Below, piece by piece: positions 9,093 through 19,291 of a stretch of 64,000 nt of DNA (positions are counted from its first letter, which is position 1; each line of letters starts with the position of its first letter). Location: contig NZ_BCYP01000011.1 in assembly GCF_001598255.1 (NCBI RefSeq), positions 62,001-126,000 on the forward strand, written 5' to 3'. The translations under genes and the position numbers were made by a program. Below the pieces are notes generated by a model. It was given only the letters and a program-made list of their open reading frames with translations, had not been told where the DNA came from and did not search any database. This DNA comes from Mitsuaria chitosanitabida ATCC BAA-476 = NBRC 102408 (GTDB taxonomy: Bacteria; Pseudomonadota; Gammaproteobacteria; Burkholderiales; Burkholderiaceae_C).

Positions 9093-9665
9093 TCACTGCT
9101 TGCGGCGACGCACCGCGGCGAGACCTGCCACGGCGATGCCGAGCAGCGCGAGCGAACCCGGCTCCGGGACGTTCGCGACGGCCATGGACGTCAGGCGCAG
9201 CTGGTCGCCCGTCTCGGCGGCGGTGCGGATGGTGAAGATCGCATTGCCACCCGGTGCGGAGGCACTGCCGCAGGCGGCGCTGATGGCGCACCAGTTGAAA
9301 TCGTTGAAGCCGATCTGGCCCACCAGATCCAAGGCCAGGTTCAGGGGCTGCGAAACGTTCAGCACCCAACCGTTCGGCGCAGCGCCGAAGTCGCTCAACT
9401 GGAAGGTCCCATTGCCGCCGGCGGCGCCGTTGACGGTGATCTGGAAGGCCGTGATGCCGAGCGCCGCCGGCGACACGTTGCCCACGTTCGTCGCGTGAGT
9501 GAACGAGTCGGACTCCAGCGTGATGAAGCCCGTGGCCACGGCTTCGTTGCCGAACGACAGGCCGGAGTACGACAGGTTGAACGTGACCGGCGAGGCCTGA
9601 GCCGAGCCCAGGGCCAGGGCCAGGCCGGCGGCGGCCAGCGATTTGACGAGGCGGGTCGTGATCAT
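9093..9665 (-). CDS. PEP-CTERM sorting domain protein
   Basis: This 190-residue exported protein has an N-terminal signal peptide (LVKSLAAAGLALALGSAQA, cleavage about residue 24) and a C-terminal PEP-CTERM anchor: VPEPGSLALLGIAVAGLAA followed by VRRRKQ. The anchor is the substrate signal for exosortase (EpsH/XrtA) in biofilm-forming Gram-negative bacteria; the exosortase itself is not in this window. The middle part is Gly/Asn/Ala/Thr-rich and beta-strand-like, with two cysteines in CAISAACG that may form a disulfide. Its specific role is unknown. It is divergent from the kdp operon. Confidence 0.88.
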   Translation of the reverse strand: MITTRLVKSLAAAGLALALGSAQASPVTFNLSYSGLSFGNEAVATGFITLESDSFTHATNVGNVSPAALGITAFQITVNGAAGGNGTFQLSDFGAAPNGWVLNVSQPLNLALDLVGQIGFNDFNWCAISAACGSASAPGGNAIFTIRTAAETGDQLRLTSMAVANVPEPGSLALLGIAVAGLAAVRRRKQ

Positions 9666-9722
9666 GATGTTTCCTCCTTGATGAAGCTGGTGGCCATAGC
9701 AAGACGCTTGCCACCCTTCTGA

Positions 9723-9845
9723 ATCAAGGGGTTGCGCGATGTCCCTGACCGAGGTGTCAAGACTCCCGACTCCACACTTTCACGGATGCCGGGCATCTTT
9801 ATGGAATCTTGATACCGACCCGCGGAGCTTCTACAACCCCTTGAT
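9723..9845. repeat. Widely spaced 12-base inverted repeat upstream of kdp
   Basis: ATCAAGGGGTTG at 9723-9734 recurs exactly inverted as CAACCCCTTGAT at 9834-9845, 99 bases apart, between the PEP-CTERM gene and the kdp operon. It could be a looping operator or two sites of one regulator. The KdpE target here is unknown. Confidence 0.5.
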
Positions 9846-9910
9846 CCGCTGATTCTTAGAGTCCATCCATCCCATCCCGCCCTCACTCGAGAGGGCATGG
9901 GTTTTCAAAC

Positions 9911-10003
9911 ATGGATGCACTCTTTCTCGGATTGAGCGTCGTCTTGTTCCTCGTCGCGGTCGGTCTGGCAGTCGCCAGCGACCGGTTGGGGAGCAAGCAA
10001 TGA
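9911..10003 (+). CDS. 30-residue membrane micro-ORF at head of kdp operon
   Basis: Translation gives MDALFLGLSVVLFLVAVGLA, then [10 protein letters not shown]: a single hydrophobic helix with a short charged tail. Its TGA overlaps the kdpF ATG in an ATGA junction, and the kdpF ribosome site (GGGGAG) lies inside it, so translation of the two is probably coupled. The sequence differs from kdpF. I recall similar unnamed micro-ORFs before kdpF in some other bacteria, but this was not checked. A GAGAGGG lies 15 bases upstream of the ATG, further than usual. Confidence 0.6.
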   Translation: MDALFLGLSVVLFLVAVGLAVASDRLGSKQ

Positions 10004-10089
10004 GCGCGCTCTACTGGTTGACCGGCCTGCTCTCCGCGGGCCTGTTCGTCTATCTCCTGATCGCGCTCTGGCGCGCCGAGGAGTTCTGA
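10000..10089 (+). CDS. kdpF: KdpF, small subunit of the K+-transporting ATPase
   Basis: This 29-residue peptide begins [20 protein letters not shown] and ends IALWRAEEF, the usual KdpF pattern of one transmembrane helix closed by a short charged end. KdpF stabilises the KdpFABC complex in the inner membrane. The gene overlaps the upstream micro-ORF by four bases and kdpA follows one base after its stop. Confidence 0.85.
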   Translation: MSALYWLTGLLSAGLFVYLLIALWRAEEF

Positions 10090-10090
10090 C

Positions 10091-11884
10091 ATGACGAACC
10101 TCGCCTGGGCCAACCTGGCCCTCTACCTCGTCGTCACGCTGCTGCTCGCGTGGCCGCTCTCCCGCTGGATCACCGCGCTCGCCCAAGGCCGGATCCCTCG
10201 CTGGCTCGCCGCCATCGAGCGTCCGATCTTCCGCCTCTGCGGCATCAAGGCCGACGAGGGCATGGGCTGGAAGCAGTACGCCATCGGCCTGCTGATCTTC
10301 AACTTCATCGGCGTCATCGCCGTCTACGCCCTGCAGCGCCTGCAAGGCGTGCTGCCGCTCAACCCGGCAGGGATGGCCGCGGTCTCACCCGACTCGGCCT
10401 TCAACACCGCCATCAGCTTCGTCGCCAACACCAACTGGCAGGGCTACGGCGGCGAGTCGACGATGAGCTACCTGACCCAGATGCTCGCGCTGACGGTGCA
10501 GAACTTCCTGTCCGCCGCCACCGGCATCGCCGTCGTCTTCGCGCTGATCCGCGGCTTCGCCACGCGCCTGTCCGGCCACGTCGGCAACTTCTGGGCCGAC
10601 GTGACGCGCTGCACCCTGTGGCTGCTGCTGCCGCTGTCCTTCCTCCTCGCGGTCGTCTTCGTCCAGCAAGGCGTGATCCAGAACTTCGACGGCTACAAGA
10701 CCTTCCAGACCGTCGAGGCCCAGGACTTCCAGACGCCCAAGCTCGGCGCCGACGGCCAGCCCGTCAAGGACGACAAGGGCCAGCCCGTCATGGAGAACCA
10801 GCGCACCCAGGAGCAGACGCTCGCCATGGGTCCGGTCGCCTCGCAGGAGTCGATCAAGATGCTGGGCACCAACGGTGGCGGCTTCTTCAACGCCAACTCG
10901 GCCCATCCGTACGAGAACCCGACCCCGCTCAGCAACCTGCTGCAGATGGTCGCGATCTTCGTGATCCCGGCCGCGCTGTGCCTGAGCTTCGGTCAGCTCG
11001 TCGGCGACCGCCGGCAGGGCGCCGCGATCCTGGCCGCGATGAGCGTGATGTTCATCGTCGGCGTGCTGATCGCCACGCCCGCCGAGCAGGCCGGCAATCC
11101 GCTGGTCGCCGCGCAGGGCGTCGACATCCAGGCCACCGAGCTCCAGGCCGGCGGGAACATGGAGGGGAAGGAGACCCGCTTCGGCATCGGCGCCAGCTCG
11201 CTCTTCGCGGTCATCACCACGGCCGCCTCCTGCGGCGCGGTCAACGCGATGCACGACAGCTTCACCCCCATCGGCGGCGCCGTGCCGCTGGTGATGATGC
11301 AGCTGGGCGAGGTGGTCTTCGGCGGCGTCGGCACCGGCCTGTACGGGATGCTGATCTTCGCGATCCTGGCTGTCTTCATCGCCGGCTTGATGATCGGCCG
11401 CACGCCCGAGTACCTCGGCAAGAAGATCGAGCCCTTCGAGATGAAGATGAGCGCCGTCGCCATCCTCGTCACGCCCATCGTCGTGCTGGCGGGCACCGCC
11501 ATCGCGGTCCTGGCGGGCGACGGCAAGGCCGGTATCGCCAACCCCGGCGCCCACGGCTTCAGCGAGATCCTCTACGCCTTCACCTCGGCCGCCAACAACA
11601 ACGGCAGCGCCTTCGCCGGCCTGTCCGCCAACACGCCCTTCTACAACACGATGCTCGGCATCGCGATGTGGCTCGGCCGCTTCCTGGTCATCGTCCCCGT
11701 GCTGGCCATCGCCGGCAGCCTGGCCGCCAAGAAGCGCATCCCCGTCGGCGAGGGCACGCTGCCCACCCACGGCCCCCTGTTCGTCGTGCTGCTCATCGGC
11801 ACCGTCCTCCTGGTCGGCCTGCTGAACTACGTGCCCGCGCTCGCGCTCGGCCCCGTCGTCGAGCACCTGATGCTCTGGAAGTAA
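10091..11884 (+). CDS. kdpA: KdpA, K+-channel-like subunit of Kdp ATPase
   Basis: This 597-residue polytopic inner-membrane protein binds and passes K+ in the high-affinity KdpFABC pump. The four pseudo-repeated selectivity-filter regions are visible: [45 protein letters not shown] and [13 protein letters not shown]. The length is slightly above the E. coli protein (557). A charged insert ([17 protein letters not shown], about residues 220-236) in a loop may account for part of this. The start has GAGGAG about eight bases upstream. It is followed after 16 bases by kdpB. Confidence 0.97.
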   Translation: MTNLAWANLALYLVVTLLLAWPLSRWITALAQGRIPRWLAAIERPIFRLCGIKADEGMGWKQYAIGLLIFNFIGVIAVYALQRLQGVLPLNPAGMAAVSPDSAFNTAISFVANTNWQGYGGESTMSYLTQMLALTVQNFLSAATGIAVVFALIRGFATRLSGHVGNFWADVTRCTLWLLLPLSFLLAVVFVQQGVIQNFDGYKTFQTVEAQDFQTPKLGADGQPVKDDKGQPVMENQRTQEQTLAMGPVASQESIKMLGTNGGGFFNANSAHPYENPTPLSNLLQMVAIFVIPAALCLSFGQLVGDRRQGAAILAAMSVMFIVGVLIATPAEQAGNPLVAAQGVDIQATELQAGGNMEGKETRFGIGASSLFAVITTAASCGAVNAMHDSFTPIGGAVPLVMMQLGEVVFGGVGTGLYGMLIFAILAVFIAGLMIGRTPEYLGKKIEPFEMKMSAVAILVTPIVVLAGTAIAVLAGDGKAGIANPGAHGFSEILYAFTSAANNNGSAFAGLSANTPFYNTMLGIAMWLGRFLVIVPVLAIAGSLAAKKRIPVGEGTLPTHGPLFVVLLIGTVLLVGLLNYVPALALGPVVEHLMLWK

Positions 11885-11900
11885 AGCTTCGGAGCCCGTC

Positions 11901-14138
11901 ATGACCAATCAACTCAAGACCCTTCACACCTCGGTGCCGGCCTCGGCCCGCACCGAGGTCCTCGGCGGCGTCAAGGCCACCGGTCCCGCGCCCCAGGGCC
12001 CTCAAGGTCCGCAAGGCCAGGACCCGCAGACGCCCCGCGCCAACGCCCGCACCGGACTCTGGGATCCCGCGCTGATGAAGCCCGCGATCGTCCAGTCCTT
12101 CGCCAAGCTCGCCCCCGCGGTGCAGCTGCGCAACCCGGTGATGTTCGTCGTCTACGCCGGCAGCATCCTGACCACCGGCCTGTGGCTGGCCAGCTTCTCC
12201 AAGCCGGAACTCGCCGGCGCCGAGGGCCCCGGCTTCATGCTGGCGATCGCGCTGTGGCTGTGGTTCACCGTGCTCTTCGCCAACTTCGCGGAAGCGCTGG
12301 CCGAGGGCCGCTCCAAGGCGCAGGCCGCGTCGCTGCGCGGCCTCAAGGCCAAGACCTGGGCCAAGAAGCTGGAGCAGCCGCGCCACGGCTCGTCCTGGCA
12401 TCCGGTCAGCTCGGAAGAGCTGCGCAAGGGCCACGTCGTGCTGGTCGAGGCCGGCGACCTGGTCCCGCTGGACGGGGAGGTCATCGAGGGCGTCGCCTCG
12501 GTCGACGAGAGCGCCATCACCGGTGAATCCGCGCCCGTGATCCGCGAGTCCGGCGGCGACTTCTCCGCCGTCACCGGCGGCACCCGCGTGCTGTCGGACT
12601 GGGTGGTCGTGCGCATCGCCGTGAATCCGGGCGAGGCCTTCCTCGACCGCATGATCGCGATGGTCGAGAGCGCCAAGCGCCAGAAGACGCCCAACGAGAT
12701 CGCGCTGACCATCCTGCTGGTCGCGCTGACCCTGGTCTTCCTGGTCGTCACGGTGACGCTGCTGCCGTACTCACTGTTCAGCGTGGAAGCGGCCGGCGCC
12801 GGCACCGTGGTGTCCATCACCGCGCTGGTGTCGCTGCTGGTCTGCCTGATCCCCACGACCATCGGCGGGCTGCTGTCCGCCATCGGCGTGGCCGGCATGA
12901 GCCGCCTGATGCAGGCCAACGTGATCGCGACCTCGGGCCGCGCCGTGGAAGCCGCCGGCGACGTCGACGTGCTGATGCTGGACAAGACCGGCACCATCAC
13001 GCTGGGCAACCGCCAGGCCTCGGCCTTCCTGCCCGCGCCCAACCTGCAGGAGCAGGTCCTGGCCGACGCCGCGCAACTGGCCTCGCTGGCCGACGAGACG
13101 CCCGAGGGCCGCAGCATCGTGGTGCTGGCCAAGCAGCGCTTCAACCTGCGCGAGCGCGAGCTGGCCACGCTGCAAGCCCACTTCGTCCCGTTCACAGCCC
13201 AGACCCGCATGAGCGGCGTCGACTTCGGCGATGTCGACTCGCCCAAGCGCCAGCTGCGCAAGGGCGCGGTCGATGCGATCCGCCGCTTCGTCGAGCTGCA
13301 TGGCGGCCAGATGCCGGCCCAGGTCACCGCGGTGGCCGAGGAAGTCGCGCGCCGCGGCTCCACGCCGCTGGTGGTGGCCGATCTCAATGAAGGCCAGGCC
13401 CGCGTGCTGGGCGTGGTCGAGCTCAAGGACATCGTCAAGGGCGGCATCAAGGAGCGCTTCGCGCAGCTGCGCAAGATGGGCATCCGCACGGTGATGATCA
13501 CCGGCGACAACCGCCTCACCGCCGCCGCGATCGCGGCCGAGGCTGGCGTCGACGACTTCCTCGCCGAAGCCACGCCCGAGGCCAAGCTCAAGCTGATCCG
13601 CGATTACCAGGGCGAAGGCCGCCTGGTGGCGATGACCGGCGACGGCACCAACGACGCGCCCGCGCTCGCGCAGGCCGACGTGGCGGTGGCGATGGCCAGC
13701 GGCACGCAGGCCGCAAAGGAGGCCGGCAACATGGTCGACCTGGACTCCAATCCGACCAAGCTGCTGGAGATCGTCGAGACCGGCAAACAGCTCCTGATGA
13801 CGCGCGGATCGCTGACGACCTTCTCGATCGCGAACGACGTGGCGAAGTACTTCGCCATCATCCCGGCGATGTTCCTGGGCGTGTATCCGCAACTGGCCGC
13901 GCTCAACGTGATGGGCCTGCACAGCCCGGCGTCCGCGATCCTGTCGGCGGTGATCTTCAACGCGTTGATCATCGTCGCGCTGATCCCGCTGGCCCTGAAG
14001 GGCGTGGCCTACCGGCCCATCGGCGCCGCCGCGCTGCTGCGCCGCAACCTCTGGATCTACGGCCTGGGCGGCCTGATCGTTCCCTTCATCGGCATCAAGG
14101 TCATCGACCTGCTGCTGGTCGCGCTGCACCTCGTCTGA
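11901..14138 (+). CDS. kdpB: KdpB, catalytic P-type ATPase subunit
   Basis: This 745-residue P1A-type ATPase couples ATP hydrolysis to K+ uptake. The phosphorylated aspartate is D361 in DKTGT. TGES appears in the actuator domain (AITGESAPV), and [16 protein letters not shown] and the hinge residues are all present. The protein is about 60 residues longer than E. coli KdpB (682). The excess is an N-terminal tail rich in Gly, Pro, Gln and Thr ([16 protein letters not shown] at about residues 29-44), which looks disordered. The start has GGAG seven bases upstream. Confidence 0.97.
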   Translation: MTNQLKTLHTSVPASARTEVLGGVKATGPAPQGPQGPQGQDPQTPRANARTGLWDPALMKPAIVQSFAKLAPAVQLRNPVMFVVYAGSILTTGLWLASFSKPELAGAEGPGFMLAIALWLWFTVLFANFAEALAEGRSKAQAASLRGLKAKTWAKKLEQPRHGSSWHPVSSEELRKGHVVLVEAGDLVPLDGEVIEGVASVDESAITGESAPVIRESGGDFSAVTGGTRVLSDWVVVRIAVNPGEAFLDRMIAMVESAKRQKTPNEIALTILLVALTLVFLVVTVTLLPYSLFSVEAAGAGTVVSITALVSLLVCLIPTTIGGLLSAIGVAGMSRLMQANVIATSGRAVEAAGDVDVLMLDKTGTITLGNRQASAFLPAPNLQEQVLADAAQLASLADETPEGRSIVVLAKQRFNLRERELATLQAHFVPFTAQTRMSGVDFGDVDSPKRQLRKGAVDAIRRFVELHGGQMPAQVTAVAEEVARRGSTPLVVADLNEGQARVLGVVELKDIVKGGIKERFAQLRKMGIRTVMITGDNRLTAAAIAAEAGVDDFLAEATPEAKLKLIRDYQGEGRLVAMTGDGTNDAPALAQADVAVAMASGTQAAKEAGNMVDLDSNPTKLLEIVETGKQLLMTRGSLTTFSIANDVAKYFAIIPAMFLGVYPQLAALNVMGLHSPASAILSAVIFNALIIVALIPLALKGVAYRPIGAAALLRRNLWIYGLGGLIVPFIGIKVIDLLLVALHLV

Positions 14139-14159
14139 CGCGCGGAAAGGACTCACACC

Positions 14160-14750
14160 ATGACTTCGACTCTCAAGATGCTGCGCCCCGCGCTGACGGG
14201 CTTCGTGCTGCTCAGCGCGGTCACCGGGCTGCTGTACCCGGCGGTGGTCACCGGCGTGGCCAAGACCCTGTTCCCGTTCCAGGCCGAAGGCAGCCTGATC
14301 GAGCAGGACGGCAAGGTGGTCGGCTCCGGCCTGATCGGCCAGAGCTTCTCGTCCCCGCGCTACTTCTGGGGCCGCCCCTCGGCCACCGCGCCGATGGCCA
14401 ACAACGCGACCGGCTCCGGCGGGTCCAACCAGGGGCCGCTGAACAGCGCGCTCACCGACGCCGTCAAGGCGCGGCTGGACGCCCTCAAGGCGGCTGATCC
14501 GCAGAACCCGCTGCCGGTCCCGGTCGACCTGGTCAGCGCCTCGGCCAGCGGCCTGGATCCGCACATCTCGATGGCCGCCGCGCGGTACCAGACCGCGCGC
14601 GTCGCCCGCGAGCGCGGCCTGCCCGTCGCGGCCGTGGAACGCCTCATCCAGGCGAACACCGAAACCCGCGACCTCGCCGTCCTCGGCGAGCCCCGCGTCA
14701 ACGTGCTCAAGCTCAACCTCGCGCTCGACAAGGCGCAACCTGCCCATTGA
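14160..14750 (+). CDS. kdpC: KdpC, K+-transporting ATPase accessory subunit
   Basis: This 196-residue protein has one N-terminal membrane helix (residues about 10-30) and a periplasmic domain. Family motifs [20 protein letters not shown] and [19 protein letters not shown] are intact. KdpC contacts KdpA and is needed for assembly and ATP-driven transport. AAAGGA lies upstream of the ATG. The TorF-type porin gene starts ten bases after its stop. Confidence 0.96.
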   Translation: MTSTLKMLRPALTGFVLLSAVTGLLYPAVVTGVAKTLFPFQAEGSLIEQDGKVVGSGLIGQSFSSPRYFWGRPSATAPMANNATGSGGSNQGPLNSALTDAVKARLDALKAADPQNPLPVPVDLVSASASGLDPHISMAAARYQTARVARERGLPVAAVERLIQANTETRDLAVLGEPRVNVLKLNLALDKAQPAH

Positions 14751-14760
14751 TCCGATCTTC

Positions 14761-15618
14761 ATGAAAACCCGTCTTCTTTCCCTGTTCCTGATCTCCTCCT
14801 GCTTCCTGCACGCCGCCGCGCGCGCCGAAGGCGAAGCCCCGGCCGCCGCGCCCGCGCCGGCTCCCGCCGCCGCGGAGCACACCTTCACCGGCAACCTGGG
14901 CTTCGTGTCCGACTACCGCTTTCGCGGCATCAGCCAGACCTGGAAGCAGCCCGCGATCCAGGGCGGCTTCGACTACAGCCACAGCAGCGGCCTGTACGCC
15001 GGCACCTGGGCGTCCAACGTCTCGGGCAACAGCTACAACAACGGCGCCGGCATGGAATGGGACCTCTACGGCGGCTGGAAGACCGCCGTCGCCGACGGCG
15101 TCACGCTGGACCTGGGCGCGCTGGCCTACGTCTATCCCGGCGCGAAGCTGAACGCCGCGCCCGGCCAGCCGACCTCGCACCGTTACGACAACGTCGACCT
15201 CTACGCCGCGGTCAACGCGGGCGCCTTCTCGGCCAAGCTGTCCGTCGCCGCGACCGACTACTTCGGCCTGGACAGCGACACCGCCGGCTACGCCTACTTC
15301 AGCGCGCTGACGCCCAAGGGCTCGTCCAAGGGCACGTCCTACCTGGACCTGAACTACAGCGCGGACCTGGGGCAGGGCGTGACGCTGGGCCTGCACGCCG
15401 GCCACCTGTGGGTGCGCAAGTACGGCGACCTGTCGTACACGGACTGGAAGCTGTCGGTGAGCAAGGAGCTGAAGGACCTCGGCGGCGTGGTCGTCAGCCT
15501 CGCGGCGGTGGGCACCGATGCGAAGAAGGACCTGTACCAGGCCGGCGACTCGGCCGCCGCGCGTGCGAAGCGCGTCGGCGGCACCGGGGTCGTGCTGGGT
15601 CTGAGCAAGGCGTTCTGA
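14761..15618 (+). CDS. TorF-type putative porin within the kdp operon
   Basis: This 285-residue protein has a signal peptide (LFLISSCFLHAAARAEG, cleavage about residue 22), a short Ala/Pro linker, then a beta-barrel-like body beginning FTGNLGFVSDYRFRGISQT. That segment is the hallmark of the TIGR02001/TorF putative porin family. It ends LGLSKAF with a C-terminal Phe, as expected of an outer-membrane barrel. It sits between kdpC (ten bases) and kdpD (24 bases) in the same direction, so it is probably co-transcribed. It could let K+ cross the outer membrane under limitation; that is inference. The ATG has no obvious ribosome site. Confidence 0.85.
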   Translation: MKTRLLSLFLISSCFLHAAARAEGEAPAAAPAPAPAAAEHTFTGNLGFVSDYRFRGISQTWKQPAIQGGFDYSHSSGLYAGTWASNVSGNSYNNGAGMEWDLYGGWKTAVADGVTLDLGALAYVYPGAKLNAAPGQPTSHRYDNVDLYAAVNAGAFSAKLSVAATDYFGLDSDTAGYAYFSALTPKGSSKGTSYLDLNYSADLGQGVTLGLHAGHLWVRKYGDLSYTDWKLSVSKELKDLGGVVVSLAAVGTDAKKDLYQAGDSAAARAKRVGGTGVVLGLSKAF

Positions 15619-15642
15619 CGCATCTGAGGAGAGAATCGCCCG

Positions 15643-18465
15643 ATGCCCGCCGCGCCCGACGAAAGACCTGACCCCGACAGCCTGCTGGCGCAGATCCGCC
15701 AGCAGGAGGAGGCGCAGTCGCGCGGGCGGCTCCGGATCTACTTCGGCGCCTCGGCGGGCGTGGGCAAGACCTTCGCGATGCTGCAGGCGGCACGCCACCT
15801 GCGGGAGCAGGGCCGCGCGCCGCTGGTCGGCGTCGTCGAGACCCACGGCCGCGCCGAGACCGCCGCGCTGCTCGAGGGCCTGCCGCGCCTGCCGATGCGG
15901 CAGGTGGCCTACCGGGACCGCACGCTGCCGGAGTTCGACCTCGACGGGGCGCTGGAACGCCTCAAGGACCAGCCCGAGGCGCTGGTCCTGGTCGACGAGC
16001 TGGCGCACTCCAACGTCGCCGGCTCGCGCCATCCCAAGCGCTGGCAGGACGTCGAGGAGCTGCTGGCCAACGGCATCAGCGTCTACACGACGGTCAACGT
16101 CCAGCACCTGGAGAGCCTGAACGACGTCGTCGGCGGCATCACCGGCGTGCGGGTGCAGGAGACCCTGCCCGACACCTTCTTCGACCGCGCCGACGAGGTG
16201 GTGCTGGTCGACACCCCGGCCGACGAACTGCTCTCGCGCCTGAAGGCCGGCAAGGTCTATCAGGGCGCGCAGGCGGAGCGGGCGGGGCAGCACTTCTTCC
16301 GCAAGGGCAACCTGATGGCGCTGCGCGAGCTCGCGCTGCGCCGCACCGCCGACCGCGTCGAGGACGACGTGCAGGCCTGGCGCAGCAACGAGCGCATCGC
16401 GCCGGTCTGGAAGACCGAGGCCGCGGTGCTCTGCGCCATCGGCCCGGGCGCCGAGGCGGAGAGCATCGTGCGCAGCGCGGCGCAGCTCGCGCAGCAGCTG
16501 GCGGTGAGCTGGCATGCGGTCTACGTCGAGACCCCGGCGCTGCATCGCCTGCCGGACGAGCGCCGCGGCCGCATCCTGCGCGTCGTGCGGCTGGCCCAGG
16601 ACCTGGGCGCGACGACGGCCGTGCTGGCGGCGCAGGACCCGGCCACCGCGCTGGCCGACTACGCGCGCGAGCACAACCTCTCCAAGCTGCTCATGGGCCG
16701 CGGGGCGCCGTCACCGCGCCGCTGGGGCAGCCGCGACCTGGCCGCCCATCTGGGCCGCGCCGCGCCGGAACTGGACCTGATCCAGGTCGGCGCCTCGGCC
16801 ACGCAACGGGAGACGGACGACGAGGCCGGTCCGAGCTTCGGCGACACGCCGCGCCGCTACCTGTGGGCGACGCTGGCCTGCCTGGCCGTCGCGCTGGCCT
16901 GCTGGCCGCTGGCCGGCCGCATCGCGACGGACAACATCGTCATGCTGTTCCTGCTGGGCGTGGTCGCGGTGGCGATGCGATGGGGGCGGGGACCGGCGGT
17001 GCTGGCCAGCTTCCTCAGCGTGGGGCTGTTCGACTTCTTCTTCGTCGCGCCCCGCCTGAGCCTGGCGGTCAGCGACGTGCAATACGTGATCACCTTCGCG
17101 GTGATGCTGGCGGTCGGCCTGATCACCGGCCAGCTCACCGCGGGGCTGCGCTACGAGGCGCGCGTGTCCTCGGAGCGCGAGGCCCGCGCCCGCGGCCTCT
17201 TCGAGCTGACCCGCGAGCTGGCCGGCGCGCTGCAGATCGAGCAGGTCGTCGCCACGGCCGAACAGCAGCTGTCGCAGCAGTTCGGCGGCCGCGCGCTGCT
17301 CTACGTGCTGGACGACGACGACCGGCTGCTGCCGTCGCCGACGCAGCCGGCACTACCTCCGGACGATCAGCCCGACGCGGGCACCGCCCGCTGGGCGCTG
17401 GACCATGAGCAGGCCGCGGGCCTGGGCACCGACACGCTGCCGGGCAGTCAATGGTTCTACCTGCCGCTGCGCGCGCCGATGCGCACGCGCGGCGTGCTGG
17501 CGCTGCGGCCCGGCGAGGCCGGCACGCTGATGCTGCCGGAGCGCCGCGCCCAGCTGGAGACCGCCGCGCGCATCGCCGGCCAGGCGCTGGAGCGGGTGCA
17601 TTACGTCGAGGTGGCGCAGCAGGCGCTGCTGCAGATCGAGTCGGAACGGCTGCGCAACTCGTTGCTGTCGGCGCTGTCGCACGACCTGCGCACGCCGCTG
17701 GCCGCTTTGCAGGGGCTGGCCGAGACCCTGGCCCGGCGCGAGCTGGACCTGGCCGCGGCCGAGACGGCGCGGGCCATCGAGCAGCAGTCGCTGCGCATCA
17801 ACGCGATGGTGCACAACCTGCTGGACATGGCGCGGCTGCAGAGCGGCGCGCTCAAGCTCAACCGGCAATGGCAGCCGGTGGACGAGGTCATCGGCAGCAG
17901 CCTGCAGCTGATGGGCTCGGCGCTGACGCGCCACCGCGTCGTGCTGGACGTGCCGGCGACCCTGCCGCTGGTGGAGCTGGACGCGGTGCTCATCGAGCGC
18001 GTGCTGGCCAATCTGCTGGAGAACGCCGCCAAGTACACGCCGCCGGGCAGCGAGATCCGCGTGATCGCGCGCACGCATGGCGCGTCCTCGAGCGACGGGA
18101 CGTCCGGCGAGATGCGGCTGTCCGTCGAGGACAACGGCCCCGGCCTCCCGCCGGGCCGCGAGGAGGCGCTCTTCGAGAAATTCGCGCGTGGCCACAGCGA
18201 GTCGCACCTGCCCGGCGTGGGTCTGGGCCTGGCCATCTGCCGTGCCATCATGCAGGCCCATGGTGGCCGCATCTGGGCCGAGCGCGCCACGCCCGAGGGC
18301 GGCGCGCGCTTCAGTCTGGCGCTGCCGCTGGGCGAGCCGCCGGCCCTGCCGACCTTCGACGAGGAAGGCGAGCCGGGTGGCGACCCGGGCCGTGATCCGG
18401 GTCATGACGCGACCGGCGCTTCCGTCGCCGGCAGGAATCCGAAGGACAAGGAGTCGCATCCGTGA
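15643..18465 (+). CDS. kdpD: KdpD, K+/turgor sensor histidine kinase
   Basis: This 940-residue protein has the full KdpD layout. The N-terminal KdpD domain carries Walker [10 protein letters not shown] (about residues 34-42) and LVDELAHSN. A USP-like domain follows (about 260-380), then four close membrane helices (about 405-500), a GAF-like segment, and a histidine kinase core. The phosphorylated His is H680 in SHDLRTPLAALQG; NLLENAAKYTPP (N box), DNGPGLPPG and GVGLGLAICRAI (G boxes) follow. The C-terminal tail is longer than usual and Asp/Gly/Pro-rich. GAGGAG precedes the ATG. The stop overlaps the kdpE start. Confidence 0.97.
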   Translation: MPAAPDERPDPDSLLAQIRQQEEAQSRGRLRIYFGASAGVGKTFAMLQAARHLREQGRAPLVGVVETHGRAETAALLEGLPRLPMRQVAYRDRTLPEFDLDGALERLKDQPEALVLVDELAHSNVAGSRHPKRWQDVEELLANGISVYTTVNVQHLESLNDVVGGITGVRVQETLPDTFFDRADEVVLVDTPADELLSRLKAGKVYQGAQAERAGQHFFRKGNLMALRELALRRTADRVEDDVQAWRSNERIAPVWKTEAAVLCAIGPGAEAESIVRSAAQLAQQLAVSWHAVYVETPALHRLPDERRGRILRVVRLAQDLGATTAVLAAQDPATALADYAREHNLSKLLMGRGAPSPRRWGSRDLAAHLGRAAPELDLIQVGASATQRETDDEAGPSFGDTPRRYLWATLACLAVALACWPLAGRIATDNIVMLFLLGVVAVAMRWGRGPAVLASFLSVGLFDFFFVAPRLSLAVSDVQYVITFAVMLAVGLITGQLTAGLRYEARVSSEREARARGLFELTRELAGALQIEQVVATAEQQLSQQFGGRALLYVLDDDDRLLPSPTQPALPPDDQPDAGTARWALDHEQAAGLGTDTLPGSQWFYLPLRAPMRTRGVLALRPGEAGTLMLPERRAQLETAARIAGQALERVHYVEVAQQALLQIESERLRNSLLSALSHDLRTPLAALQGLAETLARRELDLAAAETARAIEQQSLRINAMVHNLLDMARLQSGALKLNRQWQPVDEVIGSSLQLMGSALTRHRVVLDVPATLPLVELDAVLIERVLANLLENAAKYTPPGSEIRVIARTHGASSSDGTSGEMRLSVEDNGPGLPPGREEALFEKFARGHSESHLPGVGLGLAICRAIMQAHGGRIWAERATPEGGARFSLALPLGEPPALPTFDEEGEPGGDPGRDPGHDATGASVAGRNPKDKESHP

Positions 18466-19157
18466 GCGAGCCGCAGCCGATCGCGCTGATCGTCGAGGAC
18501 GAGCCGAACATCCGCCGCTTCGTGCGGCTGGCGCTGGAGGGGGAGGGCTGGTCCGTGCACGAGACCGGCACCATGCGCCAGGGCCTGATCGACGCCGGCA
18601 CGCGTCGGCCCGATGTCGTGATCCTGGACCTGGGGCTGCCCGACGGCGACGGCCAGGACTTCCTGCGCGACCTGCGGGCCTGGTCCTCGGTGCCGGTGAT
18701 CGTGCTGTCGGCGCGCGGCGGCGAGGAGGACAAGATCGCCGCGCTGGACCACGGCGCCGACGACTACCTGAGCAAGCCCTTCGGCGTCGGCGAGCTGATG
18801 GCGCGGGTGCGCGTCGCGTTGCGCCGCAGCCAGGCGCGGGCCAGCGAGCAGCAGGACCCGGCCTTCCGCTTCGGCGATGTCGAGGTCGACCTGGCCGCGC
18901 GCCGGGTGCGCCGCGCCGGCGAGGACGTGCACCTCACGCCCATCGAGTACCGGCTGCTCAGCCACCTGATCGGCAACGCCGGCAAGGTGCTGACGCATCG
19001 TCAGTTGCTCAAGGCGGTCTGGGGGCCCTCGCATGTCGAGCAGAACCACTACCTGCGCGTCTACATGGGCAACCTGCGGCAGAAGCTGGAGACCGAGCCG
19101 GCCAGTCCCGCGCATCTGCTGACCGAGACCGGCGTCGGCTATCGGCTGATGCCTTGA
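18462..19157 (+). CDS. kdpE: KdpE, OmpR-family response regulator
   Basis: This 231-residue regulator is phosphorylated by KdpD and activates kdp transcription. The receiver domain shows EDEPNIRR near the start, acceptor D56 in VVILDLGLPDGDG, and the late SKPFGVGELMARV. The C-terminal winged helix (residues about 135-230) ends with ETGVGYRLMP. The GTG start overlaps the kdpD TGA (GTGA), implying coupled translation. The expected targets lie upstream of 9911, but I could not recognise the binding site. Confidence 0.96.
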   Translation: MSEPQPIALIVEDEPNIRRFVRLALEGEGWSVHETGTMRQGLIDAGTRRPDVVILDLGLPDGDGQDFLRDLRAWSSVPVIVLSARGGEEDKIAALDHGADDYLSKPFGVGELMARVRVALRRSQARASEQQDPAFRFGDVEVDLAARRVRRAGEDVHLTPIEYRLLSHLIGNAGKVLTHRQLLKAVWGPSHVEQNHYLRVYMGNLRQKLETEPASPAHLLTETGVGYRLMP

Positions 19158-19291
19158 CCCGGGCTCGGGCCGCCGAGCGAGCACGCGGCGCGCGTCGCCT
19201 GTAGGATGGCCCGCACGCCCGTGACCGGAGGCTCGATCCCTCCGACGATCAGGGGCGATGACTCGACCACTCGCTCAACAGGAGATCGCTC

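Noticed and set aside
10385-11908. A 507-residue open frame opposite kdpA
   Set aside because: It is an Asp/Glu/His-rich shadow caused by codon bias on the other strand.
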